DNA of 64,000 bases, taken from Sipunculus nudus (Eukaryota > Annelida > Sipuncula > Golfingiida > Sipunculidae). The translations under genes and the position numbers were made by a program. The notes beneath the pieces were generated by a model that was given only the letters and a program-made list of their open reading frames with translations, made no database searches and had not been told where the DNA came from. Positions 38,249 through 51,539 of this stretch are shown here, piece after piece (position 1 is the first letter of the stretch; the number at the start of each line of letters is the position of its first letter). The stretch is taken from NCBI GenBank assembly GCA_026874595.1, contig CM049307.1, positions 64,410,870 to 64,474,869 on the forward strand. Direction: 5' to 3'.

Positions 38249-38250
<2 letters not shown>

Positions 38251-38285
<35 letters not shown>
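38251..38285. repeat. (AT)n microsatellite
   Basis: About 35 bp of alternating AT. Confidence 0.95.
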
Positions 38286-38292
<7 letters not shown>

Positions 38293-39400
38293 TCACATAT
38301 ATATGAGGAGAGCAAATAAGGTTTGTGTTGAATTAGAAATATAAAATAATTGTATAGTGTACAGTTTCTGTATTACGAATGCAGAAACATCCTTTTACGC
38401 ATTTTGTTGTCCTACGTTTACAGGACACAGTTTTGTTAATGTCTGGCTTTGCTGATTTGGACATCATTACTGGTAAATGTTTTCCTTTATCTACGATCCG
38501 GCCAAACTTTGCTGTTGGTGGCAGATCTGGATGACTTTCTTGTGCGCTTTTGTAAAGTGCTATAGATATATAGTTGGTACAAAGCCTTGAGTACATGAAA
38601 TCTGAACACATCCTCTGTGGGAGGTATAGTGCTCTGAGGTCTGGCTTTGTCGAGGCATACATGTGTTGTCTGAGACTGTCGAAATAATCAAAACCACTTA
38701 GTCTGTATCTGTGCTTTCTGTATCTATGCTGCTGTAGAGGTTATCTTGAATATAACCAGCAAAGGCGCTGACGTGCTGAAAATTACAATCGGATGAACAA
38801 TTTTTCTTATTTGAAGCAATTGAAGAAAGTATGAAGATTTCAGTAAGAATAGACATGCATTTGATGGAATATCCCATGCATGGCCATTGCATAATAATCT
38901 ACAATTAATCCTAAGCTGAAACATGAAAAAAATTTCTAGAATTTTGGAAAATTTGAGGGGTGGGAGTAAGTTATAGGACTCACAATCGCTCACATATAAA
39001 TGATGCCGTAAAAATTCTTACAGCTGTCCAAGCCCTAGTTCCTAGCTAATCAATGGTACAATATTTGTGAAAATATATACAAGCAACTAGCAGCTGTGAG
39101 TTAAAAACGGATCAGAAGTAGGTAGCAAAAAAGTCATAAAATAACTCAACCTTCCGAAACAAAAGCAATACTAAAAGTACTTTTGCAAGAGTATTGAGAC
39201 TGCCAACATTACTTTCCAATCTATAGGGTAGGATCTTCTAAACATGTAAGGGGTGTAAAATTTTATATATGAGGCTATAAGGTACAACCCTATTTCTGCG
39301 CAGTACAGAGTTTGGCCCCCTGACATATATTAACTGAGTTATTGAGCGAAAAGGAATCGTCCATTCATGAACAAGACCCGAGTCATAAACGTAAGACCAA

Positions 39401-39420
39401 GGGGGGGGGGGGGGGGGGGG
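39401..39420. repeat. Poly(G) tract
   Basis: Twenty consecutive G on the plus strand, about 70 bp from copy C of the dyad-rich element. Confidence 0.95.
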
Positions 39421-39492
39421 TTCTGAATATTTTAAGCCATTCTAGCTGACTGAGTGTAAATTGAGTTGTATTGTTTAAAAAATGGCTTTCTT

Positions 39493-40474
39493 AGCAGATT
39501 GGTTTAATCAACCAAAGAATTGGTTGAATCCAACCAACTTAATTGGTCAAAATATGTCCAAACAATTTATTGTTTAGAACACCCAATTTATTTTGGTTAA
39601 AATCAAATAGGCCTAACAGGTATTGGTTAAATCAACCAATATATTGGTCAGAGCAACCAACACAGCTGATCATTTACACCAACAAAAATAGGTCAGTTTG
39701 ACCAACATAATTTGGTTATTCTCAACCAATGTACTTTGGTTGAGGTCAACCAAAACAAATTGGTTAAATCAGATAATAAATTGGTCACATGAACCAATTC
39801 CAGTTGTTCAGGCTAGTGGACATTTAGGTGTGCACTGCTACTTTCAGTCCCCTGTTGCTTAATTCTACATATTGATTGGGGGTCTTCTTAAAAGTCATTC
39901 TTCAGTTTCGGGTTGATTTGGTGTGGGTTTCAAGGGGGATACACAAATTCCGCCCGAACTTGGTATCGAACCTGTGACCACTCGCATACAAGTCAGACGT
40001 TTTGCCCCTCACCCAGTAAAGCTTGTATCATTTGTAATTGATTTGGAGCAAATTTGTGCTTACTGTTATTAAAACTGACCAAACTGGTTAAATATATGGA
40101 ACCAAATGGTCGATCAGTAAACATTAAAGTTGGTCAAAATGACCAATGAGTTTGGTTACTACATAATCAAAAAGTTGGGTGAAATTACCAATGTGTCGGT
40201 TAAATCTACCAATATCATCTCAACCAACCAGATTGGTCATAAATGTGTGCTAAAGTGACCATTATTTTTGTTATTAATTGACCAACACATTGGTTAAACT
40301 ACACACAGTAGTTTTATTCTGTTAACCAATAAATATTGGTCAGAACAACTAACTTGTTAGGTAAGTACTTTAACAATGCGTTGGTTAAGATAAACAATAT
40401 CTTGGTCAAAAATAAAAAAATTGGCTCCACCAATTAAATTGGTTACATATTTAACCAATCTGTTTTTGAGTGTA
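39493..40474 (+). mobile_element. Dyad-rich TTGGT/ACCAA TIR element, copy C
   Basis: Same orientation and order as copy A: a left end at CAGATTGG (outer terminus eroded), TTGGT/ACCAA dyads, the conserved central block ACACAAATTCCGCCCG, a minus-strand B-box-like GGTTCGATACC (39962-39972), more dyads, and the right end CTGTTTTTGAGTGTA. It shows the undisturbed state of the site that holds a transposon in copy A. Several small deletions and substitutions mark it as an older or less constrained copy. Confidence 0.8.
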
Positions 40475-42720
40475 TGTTTTCACAGCGTAATTTGGAGAAC
40501 ATATATGTCACAGTGACAGAAATTTCTATATTTTGATTTCCACAGATAACCTATCTGGACCAGTTAGCACGTGAAGTTTGATGTTCTTGGGTCTTCGGGT
40601 ATGATTTGTGCCCTGTTAACATACTCATGACTTGATTCTGATGTTTTCTCTACATAACTTGGGGAATATAAGTCACAATCACCAACTTTTTTATATCCAC
40701 AGAGAGAACCTGTCGGCATTTGAAGTTTGAACTTCCTTTGCCTTGTACGGTTTAGGTTTGTGCCCTGTTAACCGACAACTGGACGGGTGGATGGCCGGAC
40801 GACGGACAAACCAGTATTTCTCATGTGACTTTTAGTCATTTCAGATAACAAGAAAAGAATAAGATCAAAGTCAAGATCGCCAGTTTTCGAACTACACTGA
40901 GAACTTTTTTTAAACATTTTGTCTATCAAATTTGGGGACAAAGTAGAAGTTATCACGTTCACAAGAAATCCTAATGATGAAGAACTATAATTGCGCTGAC
41001 TTGACCTTGTAGATTAAGGTCACCAGTTTTTTAAACTCTTCTGAGAACATGGCCAAGGTAATTGGTGTGTCGTATTTGAAGAAAAAATGCTGTACTTCAA
41101 AGGTTATAGAGCTCATACTAATCCTAAAATTGTGCAGGTTTGACGAAGACTGATGACAACAACAGATAATAAGACTGAAAACAATATCTCAAAACCAAAA
41201 TAATAAACACACCAGGTTTCAGGAAATTTGATGGAACCAAAGGTGAGAAACAGACACCTTTGCTGAAATATGGCAATCTTTATCAGGAACCGAAAAAACT
41301 AGTCATGATTGATAAACATATGAGGTTTCAGGAAAATGAAAATTTAGGGGAAAATGCGGGAAAATTTGAAAAAAAATACCAGTCTTCGGGAACTGATAAA
41401 ATAGGTCATGACCAATATTCAAGGCAAAACTAAAGACAATCCATTCATTAATTATTGAGATACAGGGATTGTGTATCAAATATTTAATTATTCTGGTGGT
41501 TACTTACAATTAAGCCCCATAGCTCGGAGAATATAGGTCGCAGTGACCTACGTTCAACGGTTATGATTTGTGCCCTGTTAAGGGACACCCGGAGGGTTGG
41601 ACGAAAAATGATCGCTATAGCTCAGCTGACTGAAAGTCATTACAGGTGGTACCAAAAGTCTCAAGCAACTAGTAAAGCCAATCTTGATCATTGGACGTAC
41701 GAGTTAAAAAAAAGCACAAGTTGGAACCACAGCTTAGAAAATGATACGACTGCTCTTATTTGACCGTCTCAATAATTGGAGAAAAATATATATATGCTTG
41801 AAAAATAGAAAGATAAAGTTGGCGCTATCAGTCTTCAGGAATTAATAAAACAAGACGTAATCAGTGTACACATGAAGTTTCAGGACACTATGGATGAGGT
41901 CACATCTGATACGATTGCTGTTATTTGACGGTCTCTAAAATAGAGCAGAAATGTGGGAAAATAGAAAAATACAGGAGGCACCACCCGTCTTCAGGAACTA
42001 TAATAAAACAATTTATGATCAATAGCACAGCGAATTTCGGGATACTAGATGAAACCACATCTTAGAAACTGAGAATAAGACTATATCAAAAAGTCTAGAT
42101 CAATAAGCCTGCCCTATTTCATGACAATCAATTCAGCCCTTCCTGAGAAATCTTACCTTTTGTATTAAAATTTCCGGAAAGGAGTCTTCGTTTCTCAGGT
42201 GCTGCCTGGAGCACGTGGTTTTGTTCTGTAGTACAAAGAATACAGAATACAGTTGATGACCTATCGTTATCTGTCAACATATAACGTTTGAACTTCCTCT
42301 GCCTTATGGTAGTGATTTGGCCACGCTTTGACTCCTATTGCTGTAAACTGTCATCTTAAAAAATATACAGGTAAAAATGCGTATAACAAAAATAATGCGG
42401 GTGGCGCTTCAGGTTTTCTGCAGCATTAAAAGTCCTTTGTTACAGTCAATTGGCATTCCGGATTTCAAGGCTATCATGCAGTCAAACCGTTCCAGATAAA
42501 TCTCCAAGGCTATTGTGGATTTTTGTTTGTTTGGAGCTTTGGCTTCAGAGGTGCTGATACACGTTTTCGCACCGTAACTCGGAGAATACAGGTCACAGTA
42601 ACATGACCTCATTTTTTGTGTGCAAAAAGATTTCATCAATGTCAGACAGACTGCCCATTTTAGTGTTTCGATCATTAATCCTTACGGTTTAGATTTGTGT
42701 TATGCTGGGGCGGGCTGTTG
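40475..42720. repeat. Diverged dispersed repeats (AGCTCAGCTGA / GTGCCCTGTTA family)
   Basis: Phrases shared with 13531-14556 recur: TTTGTGCCCTGTTAA (40750, 41567), AGCTCAGCTGACTGAAAGTC (41620) and the IR3-like AGGTCGCAGTGACCT (41535-41549). Several fragments seem to be joined in tandem. No coding capacity is seen. The family's superfamily is not known to me. Confidence 0.5.
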
Positions 42721-42940
42721 TAGTATGCTCCCCAGCCGGTGTTTGCATTTACTTATTCGGCCCAGTAATTCCCACGGCAGGTTCATTCGAGCATAATTAA
42801 CTGTAAATTTGTGAATTAATATTCCTCGATCGAATAACCACATGCGCATACATTCACCCCCCCCCCTTCACGCACAAACACACACACGAACAGGGATGAA
42901 GCCTCTCGAAGCCCATTTAGTCAAACGTTTCACTCAGAGT

Positions 42941-42941
<1 letters not shown>

Positions 42942-43012
<71 letters not shown>
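42942..43012. repeat. (AT)n microsatellite
   Basis: About 70 bp of alternating AT. Confidence 0.95.
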
Positions 43013-43014
<2 letters not shown>

Positions 43015-46000
43015 CCCTATACTTGTTAAAGCGTTCGATCTAATGTGGTACGGAACGTATATGTGTTATGTCAATAAAACTTCAAGTTCCACATTCTAAT
43101 ATGGTGCTAGGCCTATAATTAATATTTATGATTATTTAAGAATCCGTGTTGTTTAACAGATTGTTTCAAGCACCGGTATGAGCAGGCAATTTATTTTAGA
43201 AGCGAATATTAATTAAACTACGTCATAAAAATTGAAATACTTTCGTTTTTGCTTAAAATTTGAATTAAATTTTTTTTCAATAAAAAAGCATCAGATTTCA
43301 TTACAGCAATAATCTTAAATTCCAGACGGTTCCAATTGAAAGGTTTGTCAAATAAAATACATTTCCCTCCATCCAGGGGAGCTTGATCATTTAATTTTTT
43401 CACAAAATTGAAACTTGATAGTGATCTCGAGGCTGTTATAAAATTTTATTTTTATTTTTGCTGTATAAGAAAATGAATGATCTTTCCTTTTTTTGGCATT
43501 GCGTTTCATGTGTCGTGATTTGTAATATTATGGTTACTGGGAATGTTGGGGGGGGGGGGGGGGCTCATATTCCGGACTCATTCTCCCTTTCAACAAGAAA
43601 AGAAGAGTACGCTCATGGACCGGTAATCGGTATATATAGGCCTAATAATAACGATCACGACTTCGTGACACAGAGCCTCATGTTTGTCGGGCATAACCTA
43701 ACAATCATATAATGACCTTGAGAGAAACTTGCAGTGTTTGTACAAAAGCAAAGTGGTGTGAATAACGATATGTCTCAGTGAAGGTAGGCCTATAAGCTTC
43801 CGACTTGCTGCTCCCATCTTCTGATTACGCCGGATGCTTGTGGCTTCCATCTATTTATAGACATGTCAACCTACAACGCAGTACCCTGATTGGTCAAAAT
43901 CACTAGAAAACCGTAAGCAGCCAATCGTGTACTCTGAAAGTAGGTCACCGGGATTCCCACTGGCTAAGGGTTTTCCCACCGATGTTAAACAAGTTATGAG
44001 AAGGGGAATTTTTCAACATAATCTGAGACGTCAACAAATGCCTGATTCAGTTTCAACAGGAGTTAACGACACAGGTTAAACAATTTCAAGAAATCTGCAC
44101 AGAACCCTCAGGTATTTGATCAGTTTCATTCGTACATCCACGTGGTATGAATTCCGTGTGTTTGTGATTGAACACAATCTAAAAAAGTCACCACTCAAAG
44201 TCAAACTGATACTTCCTGTGTAGATTCCTAAGTTATGGCGTGTTGGGGCAAATTAGTGGCCATCTACTATGGAAAACTAGCCACAACCGACATTATGACG
44301 AAATAGTCCTCACTTTTACATCAGGTAGCTGTCTGGCTAATGTAGGAGAATAAATAGAAACAGTCAAAATCTACCGATTGCAGTTTGCAGATCTTAAAAG
44401 AATATCAGGCTGGATGTATACTATATCTCCCTCCAATACTATTATTACTAAGTTGATATAAACTGAAAGTGAAACTTCACATTGTTACCAGGTCGTCAGA
44501 TACCCTGGCTGGATGACTAAGTATTTAATGACTAATCATTACATCACAATGGCAAACTTGACAACATGAACCTTATGAACCAATTTATACATATCACTGA
44601 ACCAAAAAACTATAATAATATTAATTATCTGTTTGTTGTGAATATTTGCTGAAATAATTTCTTATTGAAATGAAAGAGTTATCTTTATTAGGGGCACCAT
44701 ACAGAATCAATTGGGTGTTGAGAGATATGTCAGGATAACTTGCTTCAGGTTGTGAAGATGTAGGTGTCTTTTATTTTTATATAATGCACACTCAAGGAAA
44801 TAATGATTAATGGTAGGCGTCTCTTGTCAAGGATCCAGATCTACAGGAAGGATTGTCAATGATATGAAATTGTGTTAAGTGGTAATTTAGATTGCTAAAT
44901 TTCAGTCGAAATCTTGTAGGTTATATTTGACATTTTCATTTCCCAATTACAAATAGTACATTGCCTATATAAAACAAGTTGTCATGATTCCGAGTGCTTT
45001 GCTGATGTCATCAACCCACTGTCTTGAGTTGTCAGCAAGTACTTTTGTAAGGTCCCATATATACAGTAGTCTGTCAGTTAATCATTTAGATATTGATAAT
45101 TGGTGATCATTGGCCATTTATTTTCTTTCATGATCAATAAATTTAGTTGCATTTTTGCATAATGTGGTTGTCTTAATATTTGCGGGTTTAAAATTTTACT
45201 ATCTTCATATCATTATTGTTTTGGGAGGGTTATATTTTTTTGTTCATCAATAATAAAAACTACACATTGTATAACCAATAAAACTAATATGATTGAGTTA
45301 TATTATATAATCAGTATGCAAATCATAAAATTGGACGATGACTAAAGGCAACATCGAAGAAATGGAAATTCCTCTTAATTATCAGCAGATTATTTGAAAT
45401 ATTTGATATCATTATGAATAGCAAACTTTGATTAAGGGGTATTATACAAGATCTTTTATTATTTAAATATCAAGCTTTTATCATGTATATATCAATAATT
45501 TGCTTTACAACTTCCCTTTGGTGATTTGGCCTCTTTTTTAAGTGGGTTTTTATTTTCATGATAATTTTCCTTTTGCAAATATTGCAAATTTGAAACCCTT
45601 GGGAATAAACAGGCAATCACCATAATTGTTTATATGGTTGTAAGAACTTGTATGATGACCAGTTGCAGGTCAAGTTTGCATTCAGCCAGGCTTGGCTAGT
45701 TCTGATGGTATTAGTAAATTGAGAGCTGAATTTTTAAAAAATATCATGAATATTTACTTGTATCACAACACACACTTCTTGAAAAAAGCTTTTTGACTCT
45801 TTTAATCCAGAATTCCTCTGATTGTTTAATCAAGGAGTTAATATAGATGGAGATACAACTCTGGCCATGTCGAATGTTACTGACAGGGGTCATAAAATTT
45901 TACTTACCTCTCAAAGGCACAGAAAGATATCTGCCACTTTTAAGCGGGATGCTAACTGATACAGTGCAAGAAACCACCCTTGGGAGTGACTTTGGAAAGA

Positions 46001-46204
46001 CTGGTAAATTTCTGGAGCCCAAAAGCATTTTTAATCAAATTAGAATAATTAATACTTGTTAGAAGTTTGTAGACTGATGTGCACTTACAGAAATCTTACA
46101 TTTTTTCGAGGAAAATATTGTTCAAATACTTACCAGAGGTCCCTCATTTATCACTGCAAATATTGATGAAGAGTGACCGCATCTCTAAAATCGCGCCAGG
46201 GATT
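43013..46204. other. Intergenic region, no gene seen
   Basis: AT-rich DNA with a poly(G) tract at 43548-43563 and three exact TAGGCCTA palindromes (43108, 43637, 43785). No coding region is supported; the 71-codon frame at 45847-46062 has no recognisable similarity. Confidence 0.4.
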
Positions 46205-47816
46205 CAGGGTTGGGGCTATGTACCTGTACCTGGAAATAAAGTACCTGTACCTGGTATAAGGTACTCCAGGTACATGTGTGATACTGGAAATGGACACCAG
46301 GCTTGGGTCAGTTTCACATGTACAAGGCTGTCTCCCCTGTCGGGGCAGTTACCTATCTCAGCTTTGGGTTATAACCAAGCATTAATCCCTTCTGTCTTTG
46401 AAAATAAGTTGACTAAAATAAGCTGCTGATCTTCCTCCAGCCTCTGAACAAGAAATCATTTGTTGTATTATCAGCACAAGTAAAGGGCAACTAGCAAAGG
46501 GTTTCAACAGGATCACTCACATGCCCAGTATAAAGGTTGGTCTAGTATACACAGAACACTGGTGGAGAGTAATTGGGGGAGTAAAGAAAATACATGTTAT
46601 ATCCCTGAACTTTCAGCTCAACTTCATGTATTTATCACTTTTCTTTAAAGCAGTCCAGTATATCTGCAAGGCCTGTAGTGTTGGGACGATATGATTTTTT
46701 TAAATCATGATAACTATTTAAATTTTATCGCGATATACTGTGATATCGTGATATTATTAATAATATATAATGGCATTAATAAGCCATCAATAATGTTATT
46801 AATAACAGCCACCTTTAAAGTCTTGACTTTATACAAGGGGTTAAGTTTTAATATCATAAATACTCATTGTGCCAGTACCACAGAATGACTCAATAAGTGA
46901 TGTAAGTTGCATAAAGGCACTGTAGGTATGCAAGCTTGAGGCGCGGGAAGTCCTGCCCCCATCGTCAAATCACGCTTGTCAGAACTTTCCACCATATTTC
47001 CTTTAGCTAGATAAAAGCTGGAGAATTCTCATACCCATCATGGCTAAATATTCCAACCCAATTTTATAAGGCAAAATATTTAACCCGTAAGGAATGTTTG
47101 ATCCAGTGGTGACATTTATATGTTGAAATTTTTGTTCCATGCAATAAAAGCATAAATATGTTTATAAATTGCTCTTTCTTTATAATGTTATTTTCTCCTG
47201 GAATTCTCCAACGTTTTGTCCTCTCTGATTCATCTTGCTACTTCGGGACATTTCTGACTAATCCAGAAGTCCGTAAGCACACGGTTCCGCCCTAACGCAG
47301 GTATTCAAATACATGTGGTTTATAAAAATAAATGTGATTCTTGAAAATAAATTTATTTTGAACATGGACAGACTCTTATGATGCCAATTTCTCAGAAAGT
47401 ACACTTCAAGGGCTTGCTTGTTAACAAAAATCATGCACAGAAATTGCTATTGTGATATCGCGATAATAGTAAAGTTGACGGTATAATTACTGTAGCTGTC
47501 AGATATCGTGATAATACCGTATACGGGTAACCGTCCCAATCCTAAAGGCCTGTATTTTTCCTGAAGACATAGGGAGTGATCATTAATTTAATACTTTTAA
47601 ATATATTTTCTGCCCTCTCACTTTAACTTATTATCTCATATTTTGATTAAATTTATGCAGTAAGGATAAGTTTGAATCGCTTTCAAAAGTACCTGTATCT
47701 CGGTACTTTCAAATGTACCTGTACTTAGGTACTCTACAAATACTCTGGACCTGTACCTGGCCTTTACACAAGTACCTGTACCTAGGTACTGTCACATGTA
47801 CTTGGCCCCAACCCTG
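46205..47816. mobile_element. Non-autonomous hAT-like element (outer of a nested pair)
   Basis: The left end CAGGGTTGGGGCTATGTACC and the reverse complement of the right end CAGGGTTGGGGCCAAGTACA form terminal inverted repeats with few mismatches. Multiple GTACCTGTACCT motifs sit just inside both ends as subterminal repeats. Flanking 8-mers CAGGGATT and CAGTTATT match at 6 of 8 positions, consistent with a decayed 8-bp hAT duplication. The interior is non-coding and contains a second element (46676-47544). Without that insertion and its duplication it is about 735 bp. Confidence 0.72.
46676..47544. mobile_element. Non-autonomous hAT element, 869 bp, with exact 8-bp target duplication
   Basis: The left terminus TAGTGTTGGGACGAT and the reverse complement of the right terminus TAGGATTGGGACGGT are inverted repeats. 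Imperfect GATATCGTGATA / TATCGCGATA palindromes lie near both ends. The element is flanked by identical 8-bp direct repeats AAGGCCTG at 46668-46675 and 47545-47552, the size typical of hAT transposition. No transposase frame is present. It sits inside the older element 46205-47816. Confidence 0.85.
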
Positions 47817-49680
47817 CAGTTATTTCTCAACAGGAGACCTTTCTAAATATACCTGATGTCCATAATTCTTAACAAAAAGAACAATCTGCACATTCATATT
47901 TCTGATCAATGTTATTACTGTGATTTACTGCTCAGCTACTAGACATATCTCTCTACCTGCCTGAAAGTGCATAGTAGGGTTAATTGGCTTATCTCATCTT
48001 AATTGCAATAAGGGCACGGCTGACACGAAAGTGCTGACAGTGCTTCCTGGAGTATGATCTCCATTTATACAAACCCCTTGGCTTAATATTTGGCCTACTT
48101 TGAAGGATTGCATGCCTTTTGCTGACCATTTGTGTACTAGGAAGTTAAATACAAGGGCCCAGCATTTTTTCCAGGGTGCATGTACAGCAAACAAATCTGG
48201 TTGTGACAGTAAGTAGATGAAAATACAGGTTCCTGCGATGATTTATCAAATGATTTCACTAATAACATCATGTGACTGAATATTTTGCTTTCATGGATTT
48301 TCCAGCCGATCATTTTTAGCTCAGCTGACTGTAATTTTAACTGAGCTATAGCAACATGTCAGTGTTTGCCATCTGGATTAGCATGTTTGGACACCACTGA
48401 ACCTACAAATCTGGAATTTGGCATACAGTTAGAAGTTTTCCTACTGAACCCATTAACGAAATTTAGGTCTCAGTGACTTGATTTCTAAATGTAATTTAGC
48501 AAAACATTCCATTTATCATAAAATAATCTTGTTGTAAGGCCAAAACAAATAAAAGGTATGGTTCTCAGGCACAGCCTGCATCAATTTTAAACCCCCACAT
48601 CAAAAATTTTTTATTTTAATTTTCATAAGAAACTTACCAATTTTGAGCTCCAGCCTCTTTGACATTTCCTTTCAAGAAGATAAAATCATACAATTTTGAT
48701 AAAATTTCCTTTGTTATGTATTGCTTTAACTTGTTTAGCAAAATAAATCTGTTATTATCATGCTTTTCCCTTATCATTTGAAATTTTAATCGAAACTTAC
48801 AAACAAATTTTAAATAAAAAAACTGCCCGCCCGCACTGATTTCTGAAAAAAGTGCCAGAGAACCAAACATTATTTTTTTGGCCTTATACTTCAGGACAGA
48901 CTAAAAATACTAGTGTTATTTTTGTTCATATTTAGCATATATATGGTCCTCAATACATTTTCTATGCACATGAAATTTGGTCAGTATTGCATAGTCCTCA
49001 GAACATTATATACTTTGTCAAAACAGCAGGAAAGATGTTTCTTCCCTTAACATGGTAACTGTTTAGGTAGATTTTTTTTCAAGCATATAACTATATTTAA
49101 TTTAGGTTTTATTTTGATACCAGAAATTAGATCAGAATTTTGTAACTTTAAAGTTGGTACTATAAATGTTAAATCATTACCTTAAATTTTGCCCAACTTT
49201 GACCATGTCATATTTTTTTCTGTGAACACTGTTGATTTTATTTCCATATGATGCATACATTTGGATTTAAGCTATTAAATCAAAAATTGGAAAATAAAAG
49301 CTCTAACATAAAGCTAGTTACTGAAGATTTTTTTCTAGGCTATATCATATTGCACTGTCAAGCTCAGCCAGCCCACTTCTAATCACTCATTCTCAAATCA
49401 CACACACACGATTACACCAAGTGTAATTTCCTTAATTGTAAAGCTGTTTCCACTCCAATGTACAAAACTTTCTTGAAATAATAATTCAAGGAGTAATCAA
49501 GAGTGTGCCATGCTGTAGTAATGTAACATTTTTAAGATGTCAATTTCTTTATTAATAACTTTAACAAATTGAAAATAATATGATAAAAATAATGTATTTT
49601 ATTAAGGTGCAACATGTAATATTAAAAAATCAAAATTAGAAACTGATGAAAATTCACATTCAGCCACAGAGGGCTGATTC
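47817..49680. other. Intergenic region with a repeat start
   Basis: No gene is supported. TTTTAGCTCAGCTGACTG at about 48312 matches the start of the dispersed repeat family at 13531. The only frame of note (48634-48870, minus) lies in AT-rich sequence and resembles no family. Confidence 0.35.
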
Positions 49681-49689
49681 AACACCACT

Positions 49690-51530
49690 CACCATTTAAA
49701 GTATAGTGGGCTGGGCCAGATCAAAATTTTAATCAGGGCTAGTCAAGATTACAATCCTATGGTGGGCTGATTGTAAACTGGGCCTACCCAGATCAGAATC
49801 CTAATCTCATCTTAGGCTAGCTTGTTTTTTAAAATCTTAAATCAGAGAATACAGTAAACATTTATTCCAGATACACCAATATGAAGGGCACAAAACACAT
49901 AATGATCAAGACCATTTAAAATTTATTATTAATATTTTAGTGAGGAAAAAGCTAACAAACAAATGTAATGTGCTTCTTTGGTTTCATCTATTCTTCAAGC
50001 ATGCAAGTTCACATTTGAACTTCACCTAAACCAACTACCATAATTAATCACAGTTTAGAATATGTGTCAGTTTTGAGACATCTACTTGACTTAATATCAA
50101 AATTTTCAACTTAAATGAGATAATTTTCTGTTCTAAATATCAAAATTATATGTGTAATATTAAATTTATACATGCATAATTAAAGACCAGCTTTACTCAT
50201 TTATAAGTGAACTAAAGTAATTCATCAGTCTTGATGCTCATTGGGTGAGCTGCATGACATTGTGCCCTAATATAGGGCTAGGGAGAGCTTTGTGATACCA
50301 TTACTGTAATTTTCAATAGCAGAAAATCCACAGCTGAGAAAATGATATAATTGCTGTCATTTGGCAGTCTCAAAAAATAGTGGTGAAAATTGGATAAGAA
50401 TTTTATTTCAGAGGGTGACAAACATGGTGGAGGTTTCACTTTGGAGTTAATAACTTAAAAAAGCTAATCTATTAACTGTTAACTACCCTAAATTGAAGAT
50501 AGTTAAATGCTGCAATACAAATACTCTCTACCTTCAATTGTTAAAATGCTGAGTTGGTGAATATTGGTCCCACTGTTCTATCTAAATACATTATGATCGT
50601 GTTAATAATTCACACAAATTAGCAAATATCAACCTAATTTATGTACACTAGATATATATTTTTCTGTTTGCTAAATTTCAGTCACCTAATTTCAATGACT
50701 TAAGTTCAGGTATCTTAATATATGATTCAGGGCCTTCTTTCCTTAATGTGTAGTATGTTATAAGTTCTAGGTCCAACGTTACAATATGTGCAAATTTTTT
50801 AATGGGTAACAGTGGGGGGGGGGGGGGGGGGGGGGAGATCACAGACCAAAAACCCCAACTTATGATAAATGAGAAATAACTTTAAATAACAAATAAAATT
50901 TTGAATTTACAGGTCTTGGATCACAAGCTTAACATTGTGTAACATATATATTAATAATTATTGATTAAATTTTGCAAGCTATATTTGTAGTTTTTAGCTG
51001 TAAAATACCGATGTTTAACATGATTATTTTATAATTATAATTTAGAAATTTCACATAAGAGGTAAAATTACAAAATAAATATGACAGGAGTCCAACCAAT
51101 GATATATTCATAGAATATGAAATAAATTCATAAAATATTAACTATTATTGACTTAAAATGTTTTACAAATTCTTGGAATTGATTAAAGGCCAGCTAGGTA
51201 AATATAGTGTAATAGAAGCCAGCCTAGGAGCAGATTAGGATTCTGACCAGTTTAAAATAAGTCCTCCACAGGATTGTTAACCTGACCGGCCCAGATCAAA
51301 ATTCTAATCTGGGCCAGCCCCGTTTAAAATCAGTCCAGACCAGATTTAAATCCTGAAGTCTTCACCACAGGATTTTAATCTGGACTGGCCCAGATCAAAA
51401 TTTTAATCTGGGCTGGTCCAATTTAAAACTGGTCTGGCCCAGATTAGAATTTTGATTTTGGCTGGTCCAAATCAAAATTTTTGATCTAGGCTGGCCCAGT
51501 TTTAAATTGGGCCAGATTCTATATACAGAG
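49690..51530. repeat. Repeat with GGCCCAGATYAAAATTTTRATCTGGGCC dyad arrays at both ends
   Basis: About 49700-49815 and 51185-51530 carry several tandem, imperfect palindromes built from CCCAGATC, AAAATTTT and ATCTGGGC, each roughly 30-35 bp. The two arrays are related and lie about 1.4 kb apart, so they may be subterminal parts of one element. The middle is AT-rich with a poly(G) tract (50814-50835) and no coding capacity. A frame at 51395-51616 simply reads through the array. Confidence 0.6.
50814..50835. repeat. Poly(G) tract
   Basis: Twenty-two consecutive G on the plus strand. Confidence 0.95.
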
Positions 51531-51539
51531 ATGTTTAAA

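Larger units (their letters stand above)
25852..39492. other. Long intergenic stretch with scattered repeats
   Basis: Apart from separately listed repeats and a transposase relic, no gene is supported. Open frames are mostly under 110 codons, and several come from (CT)n, (ATT)n, (CA)n or poly(G/C) tracts. A minus-strand frame at 36265-36534 (89 codons) resembles no family known to me. A short 27-bp tandem duplication occurs at about 31138-31190. Confidence 0.4.
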
